From Rhizoctonia solani (lineage: Eukaryota; Basidiomycota; Agaricomycetes; Cantharellales; Ceratobasidiaceae), in contig NC_057370.1 of assembly GCF_016906535.1 (NCBI RefSeq), forward strand, positions 2,356,001 through 2,420,000: a stretch of DNA of 64,000 nucleotides, given 5' to 3'. The notes beneath the pieces were generated by a model. The model did not search any database. It saw only the letters and a program-made list of their open reading frames with translations, and was not told where the DNA came from. A program made the translations under genes and the position numbers. Of this stretch, positions 1-14,450 are shown in pieces. Position 1 is the stretch's first letter; each line of letters starts with the position of its first letter.

Positions 1-2952
<2,952 letters not shown>

Positions 2953-4103
2953 GTCGCCGTTATTCAGAACCAAGTAGAGAGTGAAGGGGAGTGAATTGTC
3001 ATGAATTCATCCCCATAAGCTGGGTTATATACATCCAGCTCAACCCTATGCATCACCGTTGATAGAGAGATATTCAGACATAACTCCGAGCGGCTTGGTC
3101 GGGACGATAGGTGTCACCAATTTCACCAATTTACCAATCGCCATGGCTAGTAACTAGGTAGACATACTTACTTTAAACGACAATAACAGGGCTATCATTG
3201 GATTACTCGGGTTCAATTCGGCAAACTAGAAGACCAAAGCCGAGCTTGTGACTTGTCCAGGAAACGGCAGGCAAGAATATGAGTGTCACATGGCTACAGT
3301 GATGTAGTAGGGCTTTAAGTTTTCAGTTCTATGTAAATCAATGTGAATAACCTCGGAAAGAAGTCTATCGCGCGTATGGTGACAAGTACGGTAGAGTTTC
3401 GGGGACTCGGTCGGCGAGTTGTCGAAACTAATGCCCGATTCTTTGGCAAAAGAAGCCCGGAATGGGGTGCCCGGATCGTTGTATGAGTACTCTGGTTGGA
3501 AGGGAACCAGCTTATCATATAGATTTGAACTAGTCGTAGAGACATAAAGGCAAAGGCAATCATAGATTCGATGATGTCGCAAGGGGCAGGGAAACAAAGC
3601 AAGCTTCTTGCACTCGAACGATCGCAAAAATGGAGAGTACAAGTAAAAGACCTCATTGCCCCCTATTGATTATCAATAGAATTATAATTAAGCGTGTTTA
3701 GCGAGTCCAAATGTAGAACCTCAAACAAGCTGCTAAGATGAAGTTCAAAGTGTGCCTGTCCCACGTGAGTGCCGGCGAACGATCAAACTCGGAGAATCTG
3801 ACTCTCTCAACTCGGTATCAGTATTGCGGCAACGCAGACCATTGGTCGAGGCCAACCCTCTTGTGACTTCATGTACGTGCGGCTGGTACCGGTAGTCTCG
3901 GGCTTGGTCAAAAATATTGTGGAAGCACGCCATTATCGCTTGCATGAAATTCCCCAGGTATATATTACGAAACAGACACATAGTAACTAACGAAACAGCA
4001 GGTGTCAACGACCCAGGCCATATTTGAACCGATGAAGTTCCTAACATGGACACCAATATCCAAATGTTACATCACTAGTACATCACTAGTACATAAAGAC
4101 TCA
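2953..4103. other. Intergenic region between the two redox genes
   Basis: About 1.15 kb with the TATA-like box of the cellobiose dehydrogenase promoter near its left end and the 3' flank of the b561 gene on the right. Two overlapping minus-strand open frames around 3290-3660 show no recognisable domain and no protein-like composition, and I do not call them. A short direct repeat of about 11 bases lies at 4071-4092. Confidence 0.6.
3024..3031 (-). promoter_or_regulatory. TATA-like box upstream of the cellobiose dehydrogenase gene
   Basis: On the minus strand the sequence reads TATATAAC about 70 bases upstream of the cellobiose dehydrogenase start codon, a normal distance for a fungal TATA element with a short leader. 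This is a motif match only. Confidence 0.4.
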
Positions 4104-5802
4104 TTAAGCTCCACGCGTGCTCATTGGATGAACATTGACGTCAGAAGCAGAGTAGCCTACGTTCTTGCCGCCGTCTTGAACGGCGTATCTCTCAGCCTTG
4201 TATTGCTTGGGGAGAAGGGCCAAGCCAATAATATAAGCAGCTCCAAGAACCTAGAGTAGATAGATAAGCCCACGGAAAGTAGGGCTGAAAATTCTATGAC
4301 TTACCACAACCCAAATTATCCAGAAGGTCCTCAAACCTTGAGCAGGCCGGTCACGACCAGTCGTCGACGGCCACTCGTGGTTGAAGCCGAGCCATACTTG
4401 ATACAGCGATAGCGCGATGATAGCCAATCCAAGGATTGCATGTCCATAGTTCTGAGCGGGGCGGCGACGACGATAAGGATCTTTGACTATGTGGATGATA
4501 AGACCATAAAGGGCTTGGCAAACATACAGCAAAAACAACACCAATCCAATGATCTACAAATCAAATGTGGGCTGAGTCACTTGAACACTCCATGACCAAT
4601 AGAACTCACTGTATGTTTATCATTAAAGTGCCGCATTCCAGCCTCCTGAACTACGTTGACGGCAAGTGCAAATCCAGCGACAATAAAGGGACCAGCCAAC
4701 CCTGCCTGGACAATCCAATGTGTCTTGAACCAAGTCGGCCACCAGATCCTGAGGAAGCGTGCCTGGAGTACGCCGATTGGGAGGAAGAAGCAGAAGCCGA
4801 GAGCGCTGAGGATGCCATGGGCGAGCAACTTCCTCTCCGCGGCGCTGTACGGAATGGTGAGTGTATCACTGCCGCTACCACCGCTTTGAGTTGGAACCGC
4901 CAGCGTAGTAGTGGTAACTGAGCCTGTGCCACCGGGAGAAGCAGAAATCAAGGGAGAGTCTGGAACGGTACCAGCAAGGTTGAGAGTGAAGGATCCGGTG
5001 ACAGAGTGCTGAGCCAGGGTAGCCGAAACGCTATTGCTATTTGGTTTTGTCCTACCAAATGCATATATCATCCTCTCCGAGGACTGCCCCGAGCTCTGCC
5101 AACCGGATTAGAGAAGAATCGGAAGAGCCTGACGTAGCTATTAACTTACTGGAACAGAGAATGAAAAAGACACAGCCGACCCGTAAGTGTGCTGAGGTCG
5201 GAGCGATGGCGGCTACCCGGGGAGGGGTAGACACGACTTGAGGCTGGGCGTGGGCTACTCGGTCAAAAATGAGTGACTGTTTGAAAAAAATGTTAGATCT
5301 GATCCGCACCAGTTGCTTCTCTCTGAAATATCATAAAATTATTGACCAACCCACGTTTGTTGATAAACACAACTTACCTGAGATAACACAAGGGTTCCGT
5401 CTTCATTAGCCCACATAATTACCATCGGCGAGCCAACCATGCTTTCACCAAACCCACTGTAATTGACTTGGATCAGTGATGTCACCTCGCGTGTTGAGCA
5501 CATCAACGCACACTGCCATCCAGCCAACGTTTGCGAAAGAGGCCGTTGTGTTGAGGGTATCTACGTTTTGCGACAATGAGACCGGGTTCGCTATTAGCAC
5601 ATACAAAACTTACATATGGTATCGGAGCCACTAATAGTTCCTGTGACGCAAACCAACTAGAGAAAGATAAGCAAATTCCTGAATTGGGAAAGACCTGGAT
5701 CCTTACAGTTCCACAATACGAACCGCCAGTTGCGGCTGCTGCATAGCGGGCAGTGGCAATGGCGAACAAGCCAACGCGTGGCCAAATTGATGGGAGTCTC
5801 AT
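4104..5802 (-). CDS. DOMON domain-cytochrome b561 membrane protein (iron-reductase type)
   Basis: Likely transmembrane electron carrier with an extracellular cytochrome domain. From the start at 5802 (MRLPSIWPRVGLFAIATARY) there is a signal peptide, then a CDH-like DOMON domain containing GWMAVGFGESMVGSPMVIMW. A Ser/Thr-rich stretch follows, then a b561 core of about five to six membrane helices. Four histidines expected to bind two haems are seen in AHGILSALG, KTHWIVQAG, the HFND/KHT segment and NYGHAILGL. It ends ...VHPMSTRGA with a stop at 4104-4106. An in-frame ATG at 5835 lies only about 20 bases from a TATA box at 5853-5860, so 5802 is the better start. The neighbour is a cellobiose dehydrogenase with the same cytochrome fold. 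Specific substrate unknown; ferric reductase or ascorbate-linked activity is possible. Confidence 0.85.
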
Positions 5803-5852
5803 CTTTATACCGGAGACGTTGCTCGCAATGGACACGTTATCGGGTGGGTGGG

Positions 5853-5860
5853 TTTATATA
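5853..5860 (-). promoter_or_regulatory. TATA box of the DOMON-b561 gene
   Basis: Minus-strand TATATAAA about 50 bases upstream of the ATG at 5802. Its position argues that the transcript begins near or after the upstream ATG at 5835, favouring the 5802 start. Confidence 0.45.
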
Positions 5861-6511
5861 CTGTACTGGCACAGGGTCGAATTAACGTCATGTCCAGATT
5901 CAGTCAGGACAAGAAACAAAGAAGAGACTTCAGCGTGGGGTTTATCAATCCCTCGAGGGATCTCACCTGGAATCCTGCTGCGGGCCGATCTATAGAGTAC
6001 CCGATCACGGATAATGTCGAACAAATAAAAATGAATGTCGAGTTTAAACCAGTGAGATCTGTACTGACAATTGTTACAGATATGGAAAAGGTTTGTATGA
6101 TGAGGGGATTGAAGGGACAAGTTTCGATCAACCTCCGAGCAGACTGTCTAAATATCCCATCATGGCAAAGGCGTGTTCCATACCTACCTTCCGCGCCAAG
6201 TGGAGAAGACAGGCACATTGGCAATAGGTTTTCCCCTGCTTCACGTGATGTGGACGTCGAACGCCGCCAGTCAAATCGGCGCACCTCATTGGTCGCACTT
6301 TATTTATGATCAGCCTCCTTCCACCACAATAAATGGCCAGGCTGCGCAGGGCGGTGTGGGGGAATAAAGCCGAGAAGAAATGATAACGAGATATGAGTAA
6401 CTCTGAGTAGCACGCCACTCGGCTCGCATGATCGTCTGATACTTTGCAACTTTATGCTATTTCATTGACTGATGGAACGATTGTATCGTATACAGGAGTA
6501 GATATGCGCAT
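5861..6511. other. Intergenic region
   Basis: Upstream region of the b561 gene and 3' flank of the nucleoside diphosphate kinase gene. Open frames on both strands (for example 5854-6284 minus and 5848-6309 plus) overlap one another and resemble no family. I see nothing else. Confidence 0.6.
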
Positions 6512-7156
6512 TTACTCGAAGATCCAGGTAGCCTTGTCATCAGTGTACTGGACAATGCCTTCGGGGAACCAGCTAAATTACCCAAGTTAGCACACCATGC
6601 CCCCCCGAGATTAGAATGCATAAATGGGCTCACTGCTTGATTTCCTTTTCAGCACTTTCGATGAGTCACTGCCGTGACAAATGTTACGGCCAACAGCAAG
6701 AGCATAGTCACCACGGATGGTTCCTATTAGAAAAAAATTGTCAATGTGTATTCAAAACTGGCGACAAATTTGCACTGACCAGGGCCACTGGCAAGAGGAT
6801 TCGTTGCACCAAGCATAGCACGACCGGTCTTGACTGCATCCAGACCCTCGATGACGATAGCGACAACGGGCCAGAGACCATGTATTTGATCAGGCCGGGG
6901 AAGAAAGGCTTGTCCTTGAGGTCACCGTAGTCTATGGTGAAATGAATGGGATAAACGGGTTAGATATATGATATTCCAGTACAGTTAGTAAGAGCAACTT
7001 ACGCTCCTCAAGGTGCTCCTTGGTGGCATGGACCAACTTGAGAGCGACGATCTTGAAGCCGCGCTTCTCGAAGCGAGAGAGGATCTCACCAACGAGGGCG
7101 CGCTGGACGCCGTCGGGCTTGATCATGATGTAAGAGCGCTCTTGGTTGTTGGGCAT
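6512..7156 (-). CDS. ndk1: Nucleoside diphosphate kinase
   Basis: Transfers the gamma phosphate of ATP to NDPs through a phosphohistidine to balance nucleotide pools. Exon 1 begins [20 protein letters not shown] and contains the family block [15 protein letters not shown]. The next exon gives [18 protein letters not shown] and [20 protein letters not shown] third gives [20 protein letters not shown], with the catalytic His in NICHGSDS, and the gene ends [13 protein letters not shown] at 6512-6514. Length is about 150 residues, as usual for the family. Introns are short, with a donor near 7002. Highly conserved and intact. The 5' flank (7157-7700) holds open frames with no family signal and is probably leader or promoter. 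Confidence 0.95.
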
Positions 7157-7701
7157 TCTATGTGCAAAATTTTTTGATCAGCGATCCGTTCCAGATACGC
7201 GACGCGACGCGTCAACATACTTGAGTAAAGGCGGTGGATGTCGTAAGCTTTCTAAAGGTCGTGTAACAGCAACAGTAGGAGCTGGCTGAGTCTGTCTGGT
7301 GGTGGTCAGGAAGAGGGCGAGGACGAGGGCGGTGAGGAGCGAAACTAGAAAGTCGCGTCGGGTTATATGCGGCAAGCGGTTGAGGGTTGTTTCCATCGAT
7401 AATCGCGAATTCGAAGGAGGCACCAGGAACCGCCTAGCGCTTAGGTCAAGATGAGGGCTAGACAAGGTACAACTTTCACGTCGAAGCGTCAAGGACGGCC
7501 GGAAACATGTAAAAATGGGTGGAGCTTTACATACTCCTCGCGTACAATCTGTAAAGAACACGTTCAAGGGACTGTCTCTGTCAGGTCCAGAACGCAAAAA
7601 GTGCATTCGCCTCGTGATATACACGGATCTCTTCACATCTCCACAGTAGAAGTACGTGTATACATGCACTAGATCCACATACCCACGCCACCCTCATCAT
7701 C

Positions 7702-8728
7702 TTACCAAGGATGCTCCTTCCCTCGTAATCCCAAAATCCACCAGAATTACCAATGTCCAACTTGTCGATGACCTGGAGCATGCCGCGAACACTGTCTTCT
7801 GGAGTGACGATAGCTCCAGATCCCCCCATGTCTGTCTAATATGGGGACATAAGTGAACAACGGACAATGAGATTGGTAATAAATAATTACCTGGACCCAA
7901 CCAGGATGCAAAAGCCCCACTGCAACATTGGAGAATTCCAGTTCATGCGCTAGCTTACGTCCCATCATGTTCAACCCAGCCTAGAACGATGGAAATTAGA
8001 GACGAGGAGAATCTATTTGTCTTCCTTTTGAGGCTATATGTGGGTACCTTGCTGATGGCATACGCCGGCCCACGACCGTGCTTCGAGACGGTGATTGAGC
8101 CACTCTCGGAAGAGATCAGAGCAATCTTTGGGAGTACTCCATTTGCGGTAGATCTATTCTGGAGCAGAGGAACAAATGCCTGGCAGACGCGAATGGGCCC
8201 AAGCACATTGTTGTCAAAAAGCCTGGAAATATTGGCAATGTCCCTGCGAAAGATATCAAAGGTTACGACATTGTAAGTTTAGGGTAGTCACAAAATAGAC
8301 GTACTCGGTAAGCAGAGGCTTGCCACCATTGGCTCCAGCATTCACAACGAGAATATCAATTTCCCCAAGATTGGCTCTGACCTCGTTGGCAGCATCCTAT
8401 AAATAAAGATTGCGATGCATATCAGGGCAGGTAGACCACTAGAGGCCCGAAATGAAGTTGACCTTACAGCTTTGCTCGTCATTCATGTCAAGTCTGACGA
8501 GATTGAGTCTGTCTTTATTGGATGGAGCTTCGGAGAGTTTCTTGAGCTCATCGATAGTTTGAGCGTTGCGGTAAGTACCAAAACCTTGCTCTCGGATTTT
8601 CCAAGCTATGCAGATTAATATGTCAACACGGCCCGAGCTCGAATGTATCGTCGACTCACGAGTTGCTTGACAAATTCAAGGCCAATACCCCTGTTGGCTC
8701 CAACTATAAGATACCTAGCACCCACCAT
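7702..8728 (-). CDS. Short-chain dehydrogenase/reductase (classical SDR), frame broken near the C terminus
   Basis: NAD(P)-dependent oxidoreductase of unknown substrate. The start at 8728 gives MVGARYLIVGANRGIGLEF, with the Rossmann glycine motif GANRGIG. Later exons carry the NAG motif (LVVNAGANGG), the catalytic Ser in ALISSESGSI and the catalytic YxxxK in AYAISKAGLNMMGRKLA. The C-terminal GFWDYEGR normally continues to a short tail ending in Pro-Trp. Here the frame runs on, but adding one G in the G run at 7715-7716 gives REHPW and a stop at 7702-7704. Without it the frame stays open to 7581. Either a sequencing undercall or a real extension is possible. It resembles carbonyl-reductase or sniffer-like SDRs. 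Confidence 0.85.
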
Positions 8729-8946
8729 GTCGAATAGTATTCTTTCTGATAAATTTAAACTCAGGTGTCTTATAAACCAGGGGCGAAACAAACTGTTGCG
8801 GAGTGTTGCCGCTGTTGAGAACGACTGAGGAAATTCCAAGTCCAGAGGTACATCACGTGCAGTGGTGACCAAAGCGAATGTATATATGCGATCGATGGCG
8901 CAGATATATGATAAAACATACTAAAGGATACAGCAAAGCAAGCTAA

Positions 8947-10033
8947 TCAGTCGTCGTAACCATCGTCACTGTCTTCGCGGCCTCTAATTCTGGAGCTTGA
9001 CGACCCAACCATACCAGTGGTCCCGAATGGGGTAACTAGTTTTTGGCGGGGTTCGTCTGGCTTATCAATAACACCTGCAGACATCCAAAGTAATGTGAAT
9101 AAACGAACTAGCGAGACAACGTTAGTGTACCAACCGCTTTGGGTTAACCTCAACTCCAGCTTCGCGGTCTTGAAACCGTCCTCATTCCCGAGTTCTTCAA
9201 ACCCAACTATCCTGCATCATATTCGTCATTATAACCTATGAGAATATCCCTAGTCACATACCTGTCTTTTGAAACTCCCCGAACAAAGCAAATTACGCAA
9301 GGTAGCACTTTTACTTGCAACTTCTCCACGAGCCATGGGACATTTTCCACAAAAACTTTGATGAACCGTGTTTTAAAGTGCCGAGATGCAAGAATCTATC
9401 GATTCCATGTCAGTAATGTATTCTATCCTGAAACATTCTGCCAACTTGCCTCGAGATGCTTATTCATGATATCGCATCGCCGAAAATCTCGGTGGTAAAA
9501 ATGGATTATACAACGGGATTCGTTTCTGCGTAGTAGTTCATTAATCCCTTGCCGGCACAATTGGAAAGAAACGAATGAAGACAAAACAAGCAAAACTCAC
9601 GCACTCGTCTTGATAACTTCCTTTTCATCGGTAATCTCTGTAAGTCGGCCATGCTCGTTTTCCCTCATATCTCGAACTTGAGCTATTCTAAAAGTGGGAT
9701 AATTAGATAAATATCATGCCAAACCCCATCGTACTTACTGGGCTTTGAGTTCCTCCATCCGCTTTTCTCTTAACCCAGACATATCGAATTCGTCTTTTTC
9801 TAGCTCCTCAAACAGTTTGTCCTCATCTTCATCGTCTGAGAACCCATCATCTATATCTTTTCCACTTCCTATTGTTGTGTCGCGGGTAGCAGAAGACTGG
9901 AGACGCGACGCGAGCTCGGAGACTTTGGCATCAACTTCTGGTGTGGGAGGGCGAAGACTACAATCACTGTCAAGAAGCTAGATTATCGGTAATAGCATTA
10001 CACTCACACATCTGCATCTTCGGAATGGCTCAT
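8947..10033 (-). CDS. plp1: Phosducin-like, thioredoxin-fold protein (PLP1/TXNDC9 family)
   Basis: Cytosolic co-chaperone family that modulates CCT/TRiC folding of tubulin and actin. Exon 1 reads MSHSEDAD and joins LLDSDCSLRPPTPEVDA. An acidic stretch and a charged helix follow (FEELEKDEFDMSGLREKR, then MEELKAQIAQVRDMRENEHG), then a thioredoxin-like domain (VVHF...RCDIMNKHLE, KVFVENVPWLVEKLQVKVLP). Conserved GFEELGNEDGF and TAKLELRLTQSG follow, and an acidic C terminus ends RGREDSDDGYDD. The order and the helix-plus-thioredoxin layout match TXNDC9/Plp1. There are four or five short introns. It is divergent from URA3 across a 159-base gap. Confidence 0.88.
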
Positions 10034-10192
10034 TGTAGGGTGATAAGAAAGTGGGAGGACGCGTGGAGTGGAGGTGGGCACGAAAAACACGTGACTGGCG
10101 CCTCGGGACCCTGGCATATGAGTAGCTTCTCTCTGATCAGCAGTAAAATAGTCTCTGAACGATCACCATACTCTTGGTATTGGGCAGTCAAC
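10034..10192. promoter_or_regulatory. Short shared promoter between plp1 and ura3
   Basis: Only 159 bases separate the start codons of the two divergent genes, so their promoters must overlap. No TATA box or recognisable operator is visible. Confidence 0.5.
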
Positions 10193-11119
10193 ATGCCATA
10201 CCACTTGAATACCTATGAAGAGCGGGTACAGAACTTCTCCAACCCTACTGCTCGGTCGCTTCTGGAGACCATGTCTAGGAAAAAGACCAATCTATGCATT
10301 AGCGTAGATGTGACTACCAAGGCCAGCCTTTTGAGAATTGTGGATGCGGCAGGACCCAGTGTATGTGTAGTCAAGGCAAGCATACGCAATTTAAACTCAA
10401 TCATAACACCAAAAAAACACTGACCTTGTTGCGATAGACCCATATAGACATTGTCGAAGACTTCGATCAAGACTTGGTAGATCGGCTCCAACAGCTATCC
10501 AAAAAGCATGATTTTCTAATTTTCGAAGATAGGAAATTTGCGGACATCGGTCGGTCTCTCTAGGTTACTATTCACACTACATACACCAAACCCGTCTATA
10601 GGAAACACAGTCACTCTACAGTACTCTCGAGGGGTACACCGCATCTCCTCTTGGTCCCATATTACCAACGCTCATATCGTACCCGGTCCGGGTGTCATAT
10701 CAGGACTCGCCCGTGCTGGTCAGCCTCTCGGTCGAGGCCTACTTCTACTCGCAGAGATGAGTTCTGCTGGTGCATTAACTACGGGCGAATACACGAAAAC
10801 GGCTGTCCGTCTTGCCAACGAAAACAGTGATTTTGTAATTGGCTACATAGCAATGAGCCGTCAAGGAGTTCAAAGTGATTCAGAAAAGGATTTTCTTATC
10901 CTGACTCCTGGCGTTGGGTTAGATACTAAAGGTGATGGATTGGGCCAACAGTATCGGACGCCTAGGGAAGTCATCTTTGACAGCGGATGCGATGTAATTA
11001 TAGTCGGGAGGGGTATTTACGGGAAAGGAGAGGGTAACGACAACGAATCTATTAGAAAAGATTCGGAGAGATATCGAAAAGAGGGATGGGAGGCCTATGA
11101 ATCTCGATGTAGAGACTAA
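10193..11119 (+). CDS. ura3: Orotidine 5'-phosphate decarboxylase
   Basis: Last step of UMP synthesis: decarboxylation of OMP. The start at 10193 gives [18 protein letters not shown]. The family blocks follow in order: [27 protein letters not shown], the active-site [72 protein letters not shown] and IIVGRGIYG, ending [14 protein letters not shown]. Three exons: 10193-10375, 10438-10549 and 10602-11119. Intron 1 (10376-10437) has a GC donor (AAG then GCAAGC) and an AG acceptor, a non-standard but functional class. The protein looks complete and catalytic. A putative poly(A) signal AATAAA lies at about 11162. Confidence 0.96.
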
Positions 11120-11427
11120 TTATAAACATACAATGAACGATGCCCCATGGTAATCAAATTTAATAAATTAGTCCCTGTCTCTGCTACTCGACTGGGTTAC
11201 ATATACGCATCCAATGGTTTTTATAGCTAGCACTAATTATTCAACATGGGCAGAATAGAAAATGTGTGCATACATAGTTCATCACGAAGGGTAAGTCCGG
11301 AGAGCGAGGGACAGCAAAATGCAGAAATTAACTAGCTCCTTACGAGTTGTACAAGCGATATAGAACATTCGGCAGTGGACAACCACGACGGATTAGCCTG
11401 GCCGCTTAGGATACGTATTTGACAAGC

Positions 11428-12750
11428 CTAGCTAGTGCTTTGGTTTATCAGTTTCTCAAGCTGAAGGATATCAATCACAAATCCACTATAAGCATCCATC
11501 TTAATAGAAGCTGTAGCACTACGAACCTTTTCTAGAACCTCTCTCGCAGTCGGTCGTGCTGAAGGGTCATGATCCCAGCACTGTACTAATAGTGACCACA
11601 TCGCATCACTGCGATCACTTCCAAGAAGTTCCTGAGGGCGATTAGGGTGCCTTTTCCTATCTTTGACTTTGTATATAGCGCCTTGTGAACATTCAATGTA
11701 AGGTATTTCCGCAGTAATGATTTCCTAATTTATCCGTGAGGGAAGTGCTGCATCGGTCAAAGGAGTTACATACAAGACATGTCTGTCAGTAATGGTTGTT
11801 AGTGCTATAGTTCACATCGGAAGCGCTATTGGGTATCACCTACCATGCCAAGGGAATACACATCCGTCTTTTTGTTTCTTTGGCAAGGCGCTTCGTCGTC
11901 TGGAATAACGAGCTCTGGTGCCTATTGGTACACCTTTGTAATAGTCATTGCATTAAAGTACTGAACCATACCATCCAGCGTAGGGTTCCTCCTCCTAAAT
12001 TAGTTGTCTCGGAGAAAGCGAGTGTGCAATCGGGCAAGATGGCGTGATCAAAGTCAGCCAGTTTAATGTTTTGGTCTTCGGAAACCAGGATATTGGGCTG
12101 TACCAAAGGTTAGTTCTCCACTTCAGAGAACGAGGACCAAGTTTGCGAGATTTACAGCCTTTAAGTCTCCGTGTACCTGGCGGCGAGTTAGCATCATTTC
12201 ATTATAATCATTACATGACCTATTCCCTACCATGTTCCTATCATGAAGATGTGCCACCCCCTTGGCAACCTGAAGGCACTACGCTTGGTCGGGTAAGGGA
12301 AACAAAAAGGAGATGGCTGGTACTCACTAGGGCATACCGGTCAACGTTTGTATGTTTCTTTACATAATCTCGCAGATTTCCATGCTTCCTCCACGGTGAG
12401 ACCATTCCTACCCGACCTTGAAATAAAACTACCCCCAGAAGCTCTTGTATATGCGGGTGTGGACCTTGGACCACAGGTATACTTCACGCATGGCGCGCTA
12501 GAATTTATCTAAGCTAATGCAAATATAGCATACGCATATACAAACAAACCTTCAAACTTTTCGGACCATCGGCTGCTATGTTGTCGAATCTCCACACTTT
12601 AATGGCAACTTCGGTGCCATCCAGCAACGAACCTTTCCAGATATCAGCAAATCCTCCTCCCGCAATAGATCTATCCGAGTATTTATTTGGATCCATAACA
12701 GTTGAAAGGTCAACACATCCATGAGCGAGCAACTGGTAGAACACATCCAT
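11428..12750 (-). CDS. Protein kinase (tyrosine-kinase-like family), stand-alone
   Basis: Predicted serine/threonine or TKL-type kinase. The start at 12750 (MDVFYQLLAHGCVDL) is followed by a glycine loop in IAGGGFADIWKG and the ATP-anchoring Lys in TEVAIKVW. Then come GMVSPWRKHGNLRDYV, HLHDRNMVHGDLKAPNILV (catalytic Asp kept, HRD written HGD), LADFDHAILPD (DFD in place of DFG), GGGTLRWMAPELV, KKTDVYSLGM and CWDHDPSARPTAREVL. The stop is at 11428-11430. The gene is cut by about eight short introns. It is paralogous to the kinase half of the gene at 23.4-25.9 kb. It lies 171 bases downstream of a RhoGEF on the same strand. Activity is plausible but DFD is unusual. Confidence 0.87.
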
Positions 12751-12921
12751 GCTTGTCTAAATGGTGGTTTCAATCGAATAGAGGTGTGAGTAGGTGATGG
12801 TGGTTAGCATGAATGTGGCCCCTACCAAGTGCTTTGCCGTGGACCTATGAGTAACTGCACTGGCGCGCCGAGTACTAGGCGAAAAAGCGGATCCGCCTCG
12901 GGTAAACTTAAGGAGCCTTGT

Positions 12922-14450
12922 TCAAAAAATTTGGTGTGCATCTCTTGTCCTCTCCAATGCATACTTCTTTTCCACCGATTCCATCCACTGCTCTCGCCAG
13001 CGCTCTTGTAAGTCCTTTTGTTTGACAGGGAGATAGTATTTCAGGTTCACTTTTCGAACCCAAATTACTCCACGAAGTCCTTGATTTTGGAACCATGGCG
13101 AACTCTTTTCCCCTTTCAATGCTGACCCGAGCGAGGCAAGATCATGAAGCCAAGTATCGCGATCCACAGCGCAAATAGCGCCAAATTCGAACACATGGCG
13201 TCCGAAAGTAATTCTAACCCCATGCGGAAAAACAGAAGAAGTAGGTTCGATGGTAGAGTCAATGCGAAGGGGGAACCAATGTTTGGGCTCGTATTTCATC
13301 TGTTTGTCCTCAATCTTGCACGATACTAGGTAGCCTTTCCATAAGAGAACTAGTTGCTTTCGCCTAAGAGATTTTGGATGAATTGACCACGGTGCTTTGT
13401 ACAGAAAGTGACGGCCGATTGAGGAGTGGAGGGAGATGATATTTGATCCATGAAGCACGCTAGGTGGCGTGGTACGTTTACGGTAGACAACTTCTAGCGC
13501 ACCAATCCGAGCGCAAGGTCCAAGGGAGCATAGAAAATTGACGTTGTTAAATTCCTGTTGTAGAAGTTTCAGTCAGAATGGTGTCCACTTTAATCTCGAG
13601 TCAATAATGTGCTCACTTCCACAGGTTTTATGCGGTCGAGTATGAACTTGGTGTAGGCTTCGCCCTCGCGCAGGCGACCAGTGTCATCGACCGATGTTGC
13701 TACCAACCGCATTGCGCAGATAGCATTGTTTACTTGATCATCCTCGGAAGCGTCTCTCAGCCCATCGACCAGAAAATGGTACGTAAACACCCGCCAAATG
13801 GGTGCAATCAGAAGACCCTCGAACGTTCGGGTGAGACTACCATCTTCCTCTGGTAAGCACTCTGCTGCCCGTTCCTTCTCCCATAAATCCCACTTTTTTG
13901 GGTCACGAGCTTGTGCCAAGGTCAATAGCGCTTTGGCTCCCGAATGTCCCGCCCAAAACTCAGAATGGAGTGCTATGAGCTCCGATGTATGCGATACGAT
14001 AACCTTGCAGATAGCGTGTCTGTCGTGTTGATTGTTCTGAAGTTGATTGGCGAGTCGACAATGTAAATGATGAATGGATTGTATATTTCGAACCAAAGAG
14101 GGCGTTTCTGACTTGAAAAAGACATCGCATAAATGGGGTATATATATGTCGACGAGCCGGTTCAACTGAGAAACAAATCTCTGCTCGCTAGAGACTATTT
14201 CTTCTGTAACTAAATTGGTCTTGTCCAAAGATGGAGAGGCTAGTGAGATGGAAGAAGTTTCAATAGAATTGGTTGTGACTAGGGTCTCGGAATCTGTCAG
14301 ATCGCTGGCCGAATGTCGACAGATGTTTTCACCAGTAGAAATCAAAAGTATGTCAGGGCGCTCAGAGGGTTGACAGCAGCCGGTAGGGATGTCATGGTCA
14401 ATCACAATTGACATGGGGGCAGGTGAATTGATGTTGTGGCTTTCCAGCAT
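12922..14450 (-). CDS. DH-PH RhoGEF-like protein, short paralogue
   Basis: Resembles Dbl-family guanine nucleotide exchange factors for Rho GTPases. Exon 1 (14450 to about 13618) begins MLESHNINSPAPMSIVIDHD and holds a DH domain from about residue 80: VTEEIVSSEQRFVSQLNRLV, then WAGHSGAKALLTLAQARDP and LLIAPIWRVFTYHFLVDGL. After an intron comes a PH-like region with LVLLWKGYLVSCKIEDKQ, YEPKHWFPLRID and HVFEFGAICAVDRDTWL, ending DAHQIF-stop. The usual helix signature PxQRVxRYxLLL is altered to PIWRVFTYHFLV, so exchange activity is uncertain. The same DH and PH blocks recur in the larger gene at 26.8-31.9 kb. Its neighbour downstream is a kinase. Confidence 0.83.

Noticed and set aside
4071..4092. 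Short direct repeat of about 11 bases (ACATCACTAGT twice)
   Set aside because: Only two copies with no flanking structure; not distinguishable from chance.
7178..7678. Minus-strand open frame upstream of nucleoside diphosphate kinase
   Set aside because: No family signal, composition unlike protein, and it lies where the leader of the kinase gene should be.
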